Below, piece by piece: positions 1 through 11,710 of a stretch of DNA of 64,000 nt. A program made the translations under genes and the position numbers. The notes under the pieces are model-generated. The model was not told where the DNA came from. It worked only from the letters and a program-made list of their open reading frames with translations, and did not search any database. Numbering within the stretch: position 1 is the first letter of the stretch; each line of letters begins with the position of its first letter. Origin of the DNA: Bidens hawaiensis (taxonomy: Eukaryota; Streptophyta; Magnoliopsida; Asterales; Asteraceae); contig JAIQDT010000001.1 in NCBI GenBank assembly GCA_021521415.1, positions 186,001-250,000 on the forward strand, written 5' to 3'.

Positions 1-170
1 TATGAGGTTCGCAGTCCTCCCCTATGCTACAAAATCAGCACGTATAAGGTCCACAGTCCTTTCCTATGCTTACATCTATTATCTACATCACGTATAAGGC
101 TCGCAGTCCTTAACTACGCCATCACCTGCCAAGTCTATATCCAACAGGAGTTAGAGGGATTTACCATCCT
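1..170. repeat. Degenerate ~50-bp tandem repeat in LTR
   Basis: The phrase cacgtataaggctcgcagtc recurs with changes about every 50 bases (near 39, 93 and at the window start). It occupies the place where family-2 LTRs carry a different 32-bp tandem repeat. Confidence 0.55.
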
Positions 171-715
171 AACTTACTATGTCGAACGTAGAACTCACAT
201 GCCATTCGTGTACCTATATACACATACTTCACATATACAATAATTATATTTAAACATAAGAACACTCTAGGCGTTCTTTACATCATTGATTTAACAACCA
301 TACCCCTTGTCGATACGTGCAATATCCGAAGATCGTTCACGCCCCGGCAAGTATTCATTTGAAATATTCGTACATCTTCCATATATAATATTCGTACCTT
401 CATTTATAACATGACAGTACGCGCAATATCCGAAGATCGTTCGCGTACCGACAAGCAATCATTCATACCTATCACATATATCACTTATGACATACACTTA
501 TCACTTAGGATAAATGTATTAACAACACATCGAGTATGCACACAGCCCCGAAAACATAACAAGGAATGGGGCTAGAAACTCACCTGAACACGGTTACGTT
601 CACCGTTGATCGTAATCCCTTTCTTCAGTTGTGCACGGCTGACTGTATAACAAGTACACGTATCAAACAACTATCACTACTCATATCATCTTTCCAGTCT
701 TAACTACTACCCACA

Positions 716-815
716 ACGAACGGGGGTCCGGGGGCAGCACCCCTGGCAGCGGGGTCTAGGGGCGGCAGCCCCTAGCAGGGTCCAAGGGGCAGAGCCCCTG
801 GCTGGGGTCGAGCTG
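716..815. repeat. GC-rich imperfect tandem repeat
   Basis: Three or four degenerate units built on ggggtccaggggcagagccc occur in otherwise AT-rich LTR sequence. Each unit is partly self-complementary (gggg...cccc). No function is assigned. Confidence 0.6.
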
Positions 816-884
816 GAAAAATTTTATTTCCATTAACTGTCTTAACACATTTTTCATTAGATTTTTAATTTATTTTCTAATCGA

Positions 885-1135
885 ACTTGACTTTTGGCGA
901 AGTTAAACCTTAGGCGAACTTAGCTTTAGGCGAAGTTGTCATCAGGCGAACTTAGCTTTAGGCGAAGTTGTCATCAGGCGAACTTAGCTTTAGGCGAAGT
1001 TGTCATCAGGCGAACTTAGCTTTAGGCGAAGTTACCAGTTAGGCGAACTTGGCCTCAGGCGAAGTTATCGCTTTGAAGGAGAAGTTATCGCTTTGAAGGC
1101 GAAGTTATCGCTTTGAAGGCGAAGTTGCCCAGATG
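885..1135. repeat. 32-bp LTR minisatellite (gcgaactt/gcgaagtt)
   Basis: About four near-perfect 32-bp units contain gcgaacttagctttaggc and end in gaagttgtcatc; shorter degenerate units follow to about 1135. It is the counterpart, on the opposite strand and with a different unit, of the 33-bp minisatellite at 16916-17220 in family-2 LTRs. Confidence 0.85.
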
Positions 1136-1483
1136 CAGGCGAAGTTGCCCAGTTCCGCCGCTGTTTCGGTTTCTGTCCAGCATTTCGAGCAATTTTAACA
1201 CCCTTGCTATGGTTCAATATCACCCACTACGTTCCCCAACCGTTTCCGGTCGTTTATACACTAAAAAGCTTGGATCTTTAAACTTCAAAGATCAAAAATC
1301 ATACATTTTTGAGCTTGTTTGGATCTTGTTCAACTTGTTAATCACAACTAGCCCTCACTCTCTCTCTCGGATCTGTCCGTTCCTCTCCTCGGCCGGCCGG
1401 CGGTGTTGGTGGTGTGTGGTGTGTGTGTTTTGGAGTGTGTTAGAAAATAGATGGAAAGAATGGTGGTATGGGGTTTTAGGGGA

Positions 1484-1491
1484 TATTTATA
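1484..1491 (-). promoter_or_regulatory. Candidate TATA box of LTR
   Basis: TATAAATA on the minus strand, in the same context (gggatataaatacccc-like) as the TATA candidates at 16556 and 22111. The transcript start would lie about 30 bases downstream on the minus strand. Confidence 0.6.
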
Positions 1492-1696
1492 TCCCTTAAA
1501 TCCCATGGACCTAAGGCTCATTCTCATTTAACCCATCTCCATTAATATAAGTCCAAAACCCATATCCACTACCCAACGCCAGCCCGACCCCTACCAACTC
1601 CTACTCTATTTATTTATTTCCCGATAACCCGAGTAAACTTTCCCTTTATTATAAGTAATATAATTAATATCATTTTGGAAATTTCGGAATGTTACA

Positions 1697-2149
1697 CAAA
1701 CTCGGTTTAGTTAAAACATATATTAACTGAACTTCAAGATGTTAAAGTATCAGATTCGGCTAGCGTTTATGTTCATATCACTAACTTTTTCTTACTCGCT
1801 TGATTTAAAGTCTGCCAATGCACTAATACACTTAAGCACACAATCATTTAAGGTTATTTCTTAGTTGATTTGGGACTAGATGACTAATGTGATATCATCT
1901 TCTCATTTTTTCTTCAAAAACACATTTTTTATCAGTGTAATTTTTTTTAATGTTTTTGTATTTTTGAAATATTTGAATGTTTTTGAATTTTCTCTGTATA
2001 TACTAAAAGCACAATACTTTTGTATTTTTCCTTTGTCTCCCCCAAAAATACAAAATATTAAAGAAGATTAAAATCAATAATTTAAGTTTATATTAAAACA
2101 CGATGAATCGATACGCTATCGATGTTAATAGACTCGTAACGTCATCGCT
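1697..2149. repeat. Tandem-repeat locus, left part
   Basis: This AT-rich stretch is nearly identical to 31484-31807 and similar to the monomers at 30140-31408. It is the left half of the host sequence into which the family-1 element at 2150-30134 inserted: joining 2149 to 30140 recreates the continuous sequence seen at 30771-30800 and 31395-31420. The small open frames at 1880-2071 and 2103-2291 are not conserved between monomers and are not called as genes. Confidence 0.85.
2145..2149. repeat. 5-bp target-site duplication, left copy (tcgct)
   Basis: tcgct directly precedes the terminal TG at 2150 and is repeated at 30135-30139 directly after the terminal CA. The uninterrupted site is visible in the paralogous monomers at 30775 and about 31403. 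Confidence 0.9.
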
Positions 2150-3049
2150 TGTAACACCCCGCAACCGCAGCGGAAACGTACACGGGATGCAACAGACACC
2201 TCTGATATCAACCACATTGTTTATAAAGAAAACTGAATACATTAATATACTTCAAATTACATTATCTTGTATTTCATTACCGTCCAGGTGATACACACAT
2301 CATATAATACGATACACAATTCTATTTGTTATAATGTATCCTAACATCCTGCACGCAAATCTTACACACATCAAGCACTTAGCACGTAAGCAATCACTTC
2401 ATCTTAATTGTACCTGAAAAGCATGTGAGAAAACGGGTCAACTACGAATAGTTGGTGAGTTTCACAATTTGAGTAAACCTTGATAAATCAATATCAGAAT
2501 ATAATATTATCTGGGGACACTGTTAACCCAGTACTGTATCCATTCCGGGGGTAACGTTAACCCAGAAACACTTCTAGGGACATCTGGGACACGGTTAACC
2601 CAGTACTGTACTCATTCCGGGGGCAAAGTTAACCCAGAAACACTGCTAGGGACATCTGGGGCCACTGTTTACCCAGTACTGTACCCATTCCATACGATTC
2701 CCGTACAATTATATATATATAAATCCACGCAAATCCATGCGTTCAGTATGTACTTAAACATTTCAATAGTAACATGCTTCCGCCCCGGGAAAATATTTGA
2801 TAACAATTCAGAAAAAGGGGCTCGTGAAACTCACCTTAGCACATGCAAGCAGGTAACAACAATCATTATCAATTAACACGTCCAGTCTGTAATATGATCC
2901 CTACGATAGTTACTATACACTCATTATTAATATAACTTTAACCAAGTTAACCGGTACATCTGGGGACACTGTTAACCCAGCACTGTACCCGTTCTGGGGG
3001 TAAGGTTAACCCAGAAACACTTCTCCGGACTCAGATTGTGATGTCGTTT
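2150..3049 (-). mobile_element. Family-1 LTR, 3' 900 bp of outer element (LTR A)
   Basis: It begins with the reverse complement of the LTR 3' terminus (tgtaacaccccgcaaccgc) and follows LTR D closely, including ttcaaattacattatcttg. It stops at gtcgttt (3043-3049), exactly where LTR B begins; LTR D continues with agggttc at the equivalent place (28058). The abrupt cut at another LTR's terminal TG means a second element inserted here. It contains several hairpin repeats of the tctggg...cccaga type (2513-2680, 2957-3023). Confidence 0.85.
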
Positions 3050-3339
3050 TGTAACACCCCGTAACCGCAGCGGAAACGTAAACGGGATGCGACAGACACC
3101 TCTAATATCAACCACATTGTTTATATAGAAAACCGAATGCATTAATATACTTCAAAATTACATTATCTCGTCTTTCATTACCGTCTAGGTGATACACACA
3201 TCATACAATACGGTTCATAATTCTATCTGTTATAATGTATCCTAACGCCCAGCACGCAAACCTTACACACATCAAGCACTTAGCAAGTAATCAATCACTT
3301 TATCTTAGTTGTACCTGAAAAGCATGTGAGAAAACGGGT

Positions 3340-3355
3340 CAACTACGAATAGTTG
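3340..3355 (-). promoter_or_regulatory. UUCG-capped hairpin in family-1 LTR
   Basis: On the minus strand the sequence reads CAACTA-TTCG-TAGTTG, a perfect 6-bp stem with a UUCG loop, preceded by ACTCAC and followed by ACCCG, a short spacer and TTTTCAGG. Copies are at 2439-2454, 12001-12016, 27592-27607 (minus) and 55207-55222 (plus). Families 2 and 3 have different stems at the matching place. Confidence 0.6.
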
Positions 3356-3411
3356 GTGAGTTTCACAATTTTAGTAAACCATGATAAATCCATATCATAA
3401 TATAATATTAT

Positions 3412-3602
3412 CTGGGGACACTGTTAACCCATAAACACCTTTAATAACCTCTGGAGACACTGTTAACCCAGAACACTTCCAATAACCTCTGGGGACACTG
3501 TTAACCCAGAACACTTCCAATAACCTCTGGGGACACTGTTAACCCAGAACACTTCCAATAACCTCTGGGGACACTGTTAACCCAGAACACTGTTGCGGGA
3601 CC
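3412..3602. repeat. 38-bp tandem hairpin repeat in family-1 LTR
   Basis: Five units of 38-39 bp begin at about 3412, 3451, 3489, 3527 and 3565. Each contains tctggggacactgttaaccc, whose ends TCTGGG and CCCAGA pair around an 11-base loop. The same array is at 12073-12262 in LTR C. LTRs A and D carry fewer, differently spaced units. Confidence 0.9.
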
Positions 3603-6071
3603 TTACAATATTAACAACTCAGACAATTACCATTTTAATACATTACCGTACGATTCCCGTACAATAAACATTATAAAAATACATTCATTTCCATGCGATC
3701 AGCATGTACTTAAACATTTTGATGGAAACATGCTTTCCACCCCGGGAAAATATTTAAAACATTTCAGTAAAAAGGGGCCCGTGAAACTCACCTTAGCACA
3801 TGCAAGCAGGTAACGACAATCATTATCAATTAACACGTCCAATCTGTAATATGATCCCTACGATCGTTATTATACAATTATTGTTTATATAATTTTTTAA
3901 CCTTATCAATCGGTACATCTGGGGACACTGTTAACCCAGTACTGTACCTGTTCCGGGGGCAATGTTAACCCAGAAATACTTCTCCGGACTCAGATTGTGA
4001 TGTCGTTTAGAGTTCCATGGTCACAATTTCTATTAGTCGTTTTCTCGTTTTGCGTGCCTAGCACGAATATCCGTTTTATGTTTCAAAAATGAGTTTTGTC
4101 ACACACGACCCGAATATAGTGGTTGTCTGATAATTTAATTCAAAATGTGAAATCATAGCTCGGTTTAGACGTCCCGATTGGCCGCGGGACTCGTTTCCGT
4201 CTTTGGCGTACCGGAAACCGTTAAAATCGGTTAAAAATACCCAAATCATCCGACTTATTTTCGGAGGATTCATTTTTACTTGTTTAACTCAATTATATGA
4301 AAATAGTCCATTTTTAAGGTTTTTATACACCAGTCAGCTCGCTTAAGCGAACTTCACCGGTTTACGCGTTTTAACTTTAAAAGTTTGATAATCAGCACGA
4401 TTAATTATCCGTTTACTCTCGGATCTTGAAATTTTGCACAAATCACTTTTTAATATGGGGAATTTTATAAAAATATTTCCAGAATTAATTCTTATATTTA
4501 AAATTTATTTATCTATTTTTAAACACCATTTAAACACTAAATATGTCGTAAATACCAAACGACCTTAGAAAAATCCCAAATTTTTCCTGGATGTCTCTTG
4601 CCATCCACATAGTCTCCTGTAATTTTTCCAGAACCAAAATCTTCTTTTACATGCCCTTTTTCCAAAACCGAGCTAGAAATCCCTAGAACTCGTTTAACCG
4701 AAAAGCCTACTTAGACTTCTCCAACGGACCTCAAATTTTGTGTGTGACTTATACATGATATGAAAAGCTTATCTGAAATCTCCAGAATTTTTCATGATAA
4801 TTAACTATTTTTCACCATTTTTGGCCAAAACCGAGCATTAAATTCACCAAATATTCATCATTTATCCAAAAATTACCAAAAATTCACAGAACTCATCTTT
4901 TCATGTGTTTAACACCTATATAAAATTTCATGACCTAACTCTAAAGCATCAACAATCTGTCCACATTTCCCAAAACCGAACATAACCGAATATACCTTTC
5001 GTTTTCCGCCACTACAAGCTACAAACTCATCTTTCCGCCGTATCTACCACTAAATACAGAGCCTACAAACAACATACCACAATACCAAGCAAGTTACACT
5101 CACGATCAAGCCATTTCTTTCATGGTTACAGTTATGATACTAAAAACAAAGATTTAACCGTAAGAATTCGTTTTTGATTCGTTTAACTCATTTCTTGGAC
5201 CAAGATCCCTTGTATAACCCGTATACATCACTTGATCATGCAAGAATCGGTTTTCATCTTTGAAACCTCATTTTCTTGCAAACAAACTCAAGAAACGAAG
5301 ATGAAAACGTATATAATTCGATCTTTACCTTGGTTTTTCTTGTTAAAAGTCTCGGTTTTTGATCAAGGAGTTGAGAGGATTTGATGATCTTGAATGTTTT
5401 GATGTAGAAAAAAGAATTGAAATGGGGTATAACCCCCCCCCCCTATACCGATCGGAACTCATGGAGGGTGGGGTGGGGCCCACCTCTCCATTCTAGGCCA
5501 CATGTTTGGATTTCGGATATCCGGATAATGTTTTGGATAATCTGGTTTAGTTCGTTTCTCGGTTAAACGTTTAATTCGGCTTAAAACGAGGCCAAAACGG
5601 TTGTTTTTCGGCTAAAAAATGAAATTTATATAAAACCGATTTAAAACTTAAACCATGACATTTATTAACTTAAAACATCATAGTATTAGTTATTACGCAT
5701 CTTTTTCGGCTTGATCCATCGTCTCTTGCTCGGTTTGGTATTAAAGGTTTCGTTTAACGTACCGACGTACTATTAAATCGTAATCCTTTTTCTGTGCTTT
5801 AATCCACTTACCCCGAAGCTTTAATACTTCGTAACATCACTAAATATCATATATCTCGTCTATAATTGAACCCTCGATTCATTCGGGTTTCAATAACTAT
5901 CGATCGTTTGATCGCATATTCAATACGGTGAACTATATATTCACATACAATCAATACAATGAACCATGTATTCTCATATAATTACCATGGTAACTCATGT
6001 ACCCGACATTACATTTGACGTAACTAACGACTACCGGTTAGGGTATACCTGGTTTCGTCGGAATCGTTACA

Positions 6072-6082
6072 TTCTCCCCCCG
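6072..6082 (-). other. Polypurine tract next to LTR B
   Basis: GGGGGGAGAA on the minus strand directly abuts the LTR 5' terminus TGTAACGATTCC. This is the expected plus-strand primer position. Confidence 0.85.
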
Positions 6083-9000
6083 TTAAGAAATTTCGTCCTC
6101 GAAATTTTACACGCCCACAATCTCCTTTCGAGAGAAAGGTGGAGGTTTTTCCTTCAGAATTCACCCTCGCGTTACCAAGTATAATCTGGTCCTCGCTGTG
6201 AATTTCCACTTAATCTTAATTAATAACGCTTGGTATGTCCAAACTGTTTAGTTTTTCCCGTCTACTATCTCTACGGAATTAGTTATGATATCAAACATGT
6301 CTTCTATGAGTACCTCTATTACTAGTACTTTCGTTGCCTCATCGCTTAGGCACTTTTCAATCCGTATACATGGCAAAATATCATGTATAGTACTTAGCCC
6401 CTGGAATACTTTAATCAATAAACTAAGTGACCAATCATGGAGATAATCTCATGAGGCCCAATATATTAAGGAGCTATTTTCGGTTTTGGCAAACCTCATA
6501 TCACCTTTCTAAGGTGATGCCTTTAAAAATGCCTTGTCACCTCTTTCCAATGACAATGGTTTCCTATGAATGTTGGCATAAATCCTTTGCCAATCTCGCG
6601 ATGCTTTCAACTCATCTTAAATATTATAAATCCGATTGGTTGTTTCTCGAATCAATTCAAATCTTATGGCTTAATTGACGCCCATTTTCAATTTACAAAT
6701 TGGTGATAATTACTTTACCCATAGAAAGCTTCAAGCTCTCGATGCTTCCTTCCCCGCCTTCCAATAATGGAAGTAGGATGACTATTTTGATCTGAGATCA
6801 TTGAAAATGGTACTCCACGACGAGATACCATTTCACCATCAGGAATTTGGGCAAGAATTCATTGTAATATATTCCCACTATCATTGGCGAATTTTCTGTC
6901 GTCGTGGCGTTCCCTAGGGTTTTCGGTTTGCAGCCTTATCTCTGGCATAACTCAATATTCACCAACACACGTAACCATATCTTTCTCCAAACTCGGCCAT
7001 TAATAAAAATCCTTTCAGATATCCGTATCATCAATAGTCAAATCCGATCCCGGATGTATGGATTATTTCGATCTATGCGCTTCGTCAATGATTAATTCAC
7101 GAAGGTCATGGAGGGTCGGGATCCAAACCCGATTTTTGAAGTAGAGAATTTATTCCACGCGCTATTCGAAATTCTTCTCATTGCCGTAAAGTTCCTCCTT
7201 TTCCAATTGTCCCTCTTTCAACGCCTCACGTTGAGCGACTCGAATCATATCCGAAAAGTTCGACTGGACTATCATCCCCAACGCCCTCATTCGCAATGGC
7301 TTAACCCGATCTTTCCTACTCAAGGCATCGGTTACGACGTTAGCCTTGCCGGGTGGTAACGGATGTCACAGTCATAAAAATTTTTTTTTTTTTAACAATT
7401 CAACCCATCTTCGTTGCCTCATATTTAGTTCTTTCTGATCGAATATGTGATGCAAACTTTTATGATTGGTGAAGATGGTGCACTTCGTATCGTAGAGGCA
7501 ATGTCTCCACATTTTAAGTGCATAGATAACCCCTCCCAGTTCTAAGTCGTGAGGAGTGTAATTTTACTCGTGTACTTTTAACTATCGGGAAGCATAGGCT
7601 ATAACCTTAATATACTGCGTCAACACGCATCCTAACCCTTTACGCGATGCGTCACAATATGCGACAAAACCATCGTCTCCATCGGGGAGACTTAAAATCG
7701 GCGCTTGGCACAACTTTGATGGTTTCTATCTTATTTGGATCTTTGTGAAATCCTTGTTGCTTTACAAGATGACCAAGGGATTATGCATTCTTTATTCAAA
7801 ATCACCTTTTGAAAATTTCGCGTACAACTCCCCTTGTTTTAACACTTCCATAATTTTCCTTAACCGTCGATCGTGCTCTTCTTTACGTTGCGAATATATT
7901 AAAATATCATCAATGAATGTTATGACAAATTTGTCAAAATAAAGTTACAGACTCGGTTCATGAGTTCCATGAATGCTGCCGGCGCATTTGTTAGCCCGAA
8001 AGGCATAACTAAGAATTCATAATGGCCGTATCGAGTCCGAAACACTGTCGTTGCAACGTCTTCCTCTTGGATCTCTCATTTGGTGATAACTATATCCACG
8101 ATCAATTTTTTTCTAAAAATAAATCGTCCCTTGCAGTTGGTTAAACAGATCATTCACTTCGAAGAAGTGAGCACCTACTCTTGATAGTCATTTTATTCAA
8201 TTCTCCCTAATCAACACATATCCTAACACTTCTGTCCTTCATTTCCCAATTAAAACTGGTGCACCCCATGGTGACTAACTAGGTCGTATAAAATCTTATC
8301 CAGCAATTCTTGTTACTGATTGGATAATTCTTGCATCTCGGACGGTGCAAGTCGGCAGGATGCTTTAGCAACAGGGCCAGCTTGAGACATTAAATCGATT
8401 CTGAATTCGACCTGTCGGGCTGGCGGTAATCCAGGGAGTTCTTCTGGGAAAACTTGTGGAAATTTGCGCACCACCGGGATATCTTCTATATGTTTTCTTT
8501 TAAATACTTAGGCAATCACGTTTGTTAAATACACCACGTCTTCTTGTCGTAAATATTATAACATCTCAAGATGAGATTTGAGTGGCAACATAATACCGTA
8601 CACTTTTCTCTGTATTTAATCACTTCATCGTCCGAAAGAGAGCTTCTAATCATCTTCTTTTCATATTTGATTTCTGCTTCATGTTGAGTTAGCCAATCCA
8701 TGCTAACTATTACGTCAAAACTTCTTTGCTTTACTGGTCGTAGGTCAATAAGGAAAGGTTAATCGTTCATAGTAATAGGACAATTCCGTACAATTTAGTT
8801 AACCATTAGGGATTTACCGTTAGCGATTCTACAGTATAGGGTTCTATAGTTTCACTAATCGGTATCTTTCCAAAGGGTAGGAGGTTAGCAGGAACTAACT
8901 TCTATCGACGACCATAAAAATATCACTGAAGCCTATTGATTTAAAACTATAACGTACTTAATACTACTTTTGGATCATGACGTGCTTTATTTGAATTACT

Positions 9001-11692
9001 CACAAAGCACGGCTCCTTGCTTGATCAGAGGTTGATGCTTGTCATGAGGTTCGTCTTCCAATGACACCTTGGTTCAACTTTGGGCAATTTCTCTTGAAAC
9101 GTTATGTACTGCCACATTCATAGCAAGTACCACTGTTTGGCATTCTTTGATTTCTTTGGATGGATGGTTATTGAAGTTGTTGGGTTCGGAGTGGTTGTAC
9201 ACGAATGGGTTGGGGTCACCGGTTCACATGGCTTCAATTGGTTCTACAATTGGGGCATTACGTCCATCTTTACCACACCTGTGGCCTACTATCACTCGAC
9301 ATTCTTCTTTCTGCCGATAACCATATTTTCCACATTTAGGGAAAGACCTTTCATGCGGTTCATGTTTTCACACCAGAACTAGTCTTAGTATAATTCTGGG
9401 TTGTAGGACATACTTACTTATTCAAAAGCCCATCTTGCACTATACCTTTATCATTTCTCTTCTTCAACACTCGACGTCTCACCTAACGTCCTTCTAGTCC
9501 GCTTCCATAGTGTCAAATATATCAATGCTGGCTTGTGACACAACCCTTCCGAAGGTTGTATGTTTTACAGGATTGACTATACTCGTTATCGATGGAGTTA
9601 GTCCCCGATATAGCGCTCACTTCGCTTAGTTTCAGGAGTAATTAGCCATGTTATTAGACATGACAATTCCTTCAAACGATTAGCGTGTTCTAAGTGATCA
9701 GCACACAACATTTCTATCTTCCATAGCTCAGTTTCCAACTCTGAACTCAATTACTCGAATAAAAGTGCTCTAGCACAAGAATTTTAAATTCTGACCATAT
9801 CATCTGAGTAAAAAATTTTCTAACTATAATTTTGTACCATCGTGTTCCATCACGACCCAACATAATCTACCAACATATCTGTAGCATAATTCATTACACA
9901 ATGTTTTAGACTCTTACCAATATCCTTAACCATTTCGATCTTTTCTATCCACTCGCTAATCTATCCCTCCCTTTACCATCAGTAACTATTAATGATTTCC
10001 TTACCACAAACAATAACATATACTTCATACCGGATCTAATTCATTACGACTACTATTCATGTTTAGTTTATAACTAATACTCGTAGTCATAAAAGCATTC
10101 GGTGGGACATTATCACTCTTAGTAATACCACTAAGGATTGAAATATTCATAATCATGTGATTGCTCGATCTATAATTCTGCGTTCACATTTGCATCAACA
10201 CTAGCAGTGATCTGTGATACTACATTCGGTATCATCATCTGCTATCCTTGAGCAATCAACTGAATCATATCAATCTCCATCATTGGAGTTACTCTTTTTA
10301 TGTCATTCTGCCGTACTCATCCCGTACGCAGTAATCAATACTAATCTCACCGTATAACTCGTTACCAGTTCAATCATAACAGCAGGTACACATACACACC
10401 AAACATTATCATATATATTACACATACCGACATCTAGTATAAATATATGTCCCACAAATATAATAACATACGGACTTAACCTGACGTCGGTTAACTTTTA
10501 AATACGCTTCATAGCCCTTGTCACTAACTGACATAGAGATCTTCTCAACAAAGATCAATGTTTAATATGCTTGATTTCAATATCCGTCTGCATGTCAGCA
10601 TAACCGATACATGCTCACCGTGAGCACCAAACGATTACATACCACGGAGTTATAATATCCGTGTCTATTCGTATATTCGGCATACACGGCATACTACCTA
10701 CGAACGAATATTCAACAACGCTATAATGATTCCAACACCTCTTTGTGTATAGGTAATCATTCTATTCGAGTATACATGGGTGTAAACATCTAACGGATGT
10801 AAGGATAACATAGGAAGTTGCAAGGTTCAAGGTAATCGCGCAACATGGGTTGCCTTCGAATATTATTAATTACTATTATGGGAAATTCTACACTTGCTCA
10901 GTCAATATCCTCAGGCGTTCTAGGTTCGTTGAAATCGGTAATTCTCGATCTGGAGGTGGTATGTCTCATATGTTTGAGAGTGAGAAATACACATATATAC
11001 TTCTATATATTATTTTTTTATCTACTGATTAATTATCAAATTTATTATTATCATTATTTATTTATTTATTTACCTTAATGGAATAAGAATGGGTTCAGGT
11101 ACGGATCCGTCCGTACGAGAGGGTCGACGGTTCGGGTGAACATCTGGGGTTATTTGAATATACGGTACCGGTGTTGGTAGGGTAAGGAACTTATCAATTT
11201 TGGTTGGGAGTGAGGGTTACTAGATATTTCTGGTTAATGTCAAACGGGAGATCTAACTTGGTACTATCATAACTATGACCCGATAAGTCAGACTCATCAT
11301 CGACCGATGCTCTTAGAAATGTCAGCATCCTCTTTACTTTTATTATTTCATCCCCCGGTTCCTTATCCGGTCCCATTTCTCAATACATGTACCCACAAGA
11401 TATGTACACATATATATATATATGTACACATTAGCACGTATAAATAATATTATATACTTTACACATATGTTGCCATTTTTACCTATTAATGTACCCCGTG
11501 ACTTCCCCTGAATTCCCTCGTGCGGACAAGTCTGTTATTATGTTCCGGACCATAACAACTCACTTGTCCATCAAAGTTCATCCAGACCTCGTCACTATAA
11601 ATTATTAGTTGATATTCAGATCCTATAATACTTGAGCTACTGGTTATATTTTAGGTATCTTTTAAAGACATCCTAATTCTTTTATAACCAAT
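6083..11692 (-). pseudogene. Decayed gag-pol of inner family-1 element
   Basis: Read on the minus strand, blocks of a Tekay-type chromovirus polyprotein follow each other with many stops and frameshifts. A CCHC-like zinc knuckle (CYECG...RNC) lies at about 9075-9135. SFDVIVSMDWLTQHEA, just after the protease, is at about 8690-8750. RT ([22 protein letters not shown]) is at about 7950-8270, RNase H at about 7110-7720, and an integrase block (VSRRGVPFSMISDQNS) at about 6780-6850. The RNase H TDH motif reads TNH. The RT-RNase H connection segment is missing, as in internal region 2. Gag upstream of the knuckle (to about 10900) is barely recognisable. A T run at about 7380-7394 interrupts RNase H. 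It cannot make functional protein. Confidence 0.85.
11041..11074. repeat. TTTA/TTA microsatellite
   Basis: A short run of tattta/tta units in the family-1 leader. The equivalent tract is expanded at 26620-26671 and, inverted, at 56145-56195. Confidence 0.8.
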
Positions 11693-11705
11693 GGCTCTGA
11701 TACCA
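11693..11705 (-). other. Primer-binding site (tRNA-Met type) of inner element
   Basis: TGGTATCAGAGCC on the minus strand, five bases downstream of the 3' end of LTR C. It is complementary to the 3' end of initiator tRNA-Met, the usual primer of these elements. Confidence 0.9.
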
Positions 11706-11710
11706 AGTTC

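Larger units (their letters stand above)
1..1696 (-). mobile_element. LTR fragment related to family 2, cut by window start
   Basis: The right end, gttaca at 1691-1696, is the reverse complement of an LTR 5' terminus (TGTAACATTCCGAAAT) and matches the family-2 LTR start at 16382 with few changes. The block near 411-470 is the reverse complement of the 91-bp repeat seen at 17488-17850 (cgatcttcggatattgc motif). The flank beginning at 1697 is the tandem-repeat locus also seen at 31480. The opposite LTR end lies outside the window, so I cannot tell whether this is a solo LTR or one end of a full element. No coding content; the 128-codon open frame at 1113-1499 lies within LTR repeat and TATA sequence and is not a gene. 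Confidence 0.85.
3050..6071 (-). mobile_element. Family-1 LTR, complete (LTR B, 3' LTR of inner element)
   Basis: 3022 bp, bounded by tgtaacaccccgtaacc and ggaatcgttaca, and followed on the right by a polypurine tract (minus strand). It shares diagnostic variants with the left part of LTR C: catctcgtctttc, gaaaaccgaatgc and five 38-bp units. A 10-bp or longer C run lies at about 5432-5443. No gene; the open frame at 4076-4273 (minus) lies wholly inside LTR sequence. Confidence 0.9.
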
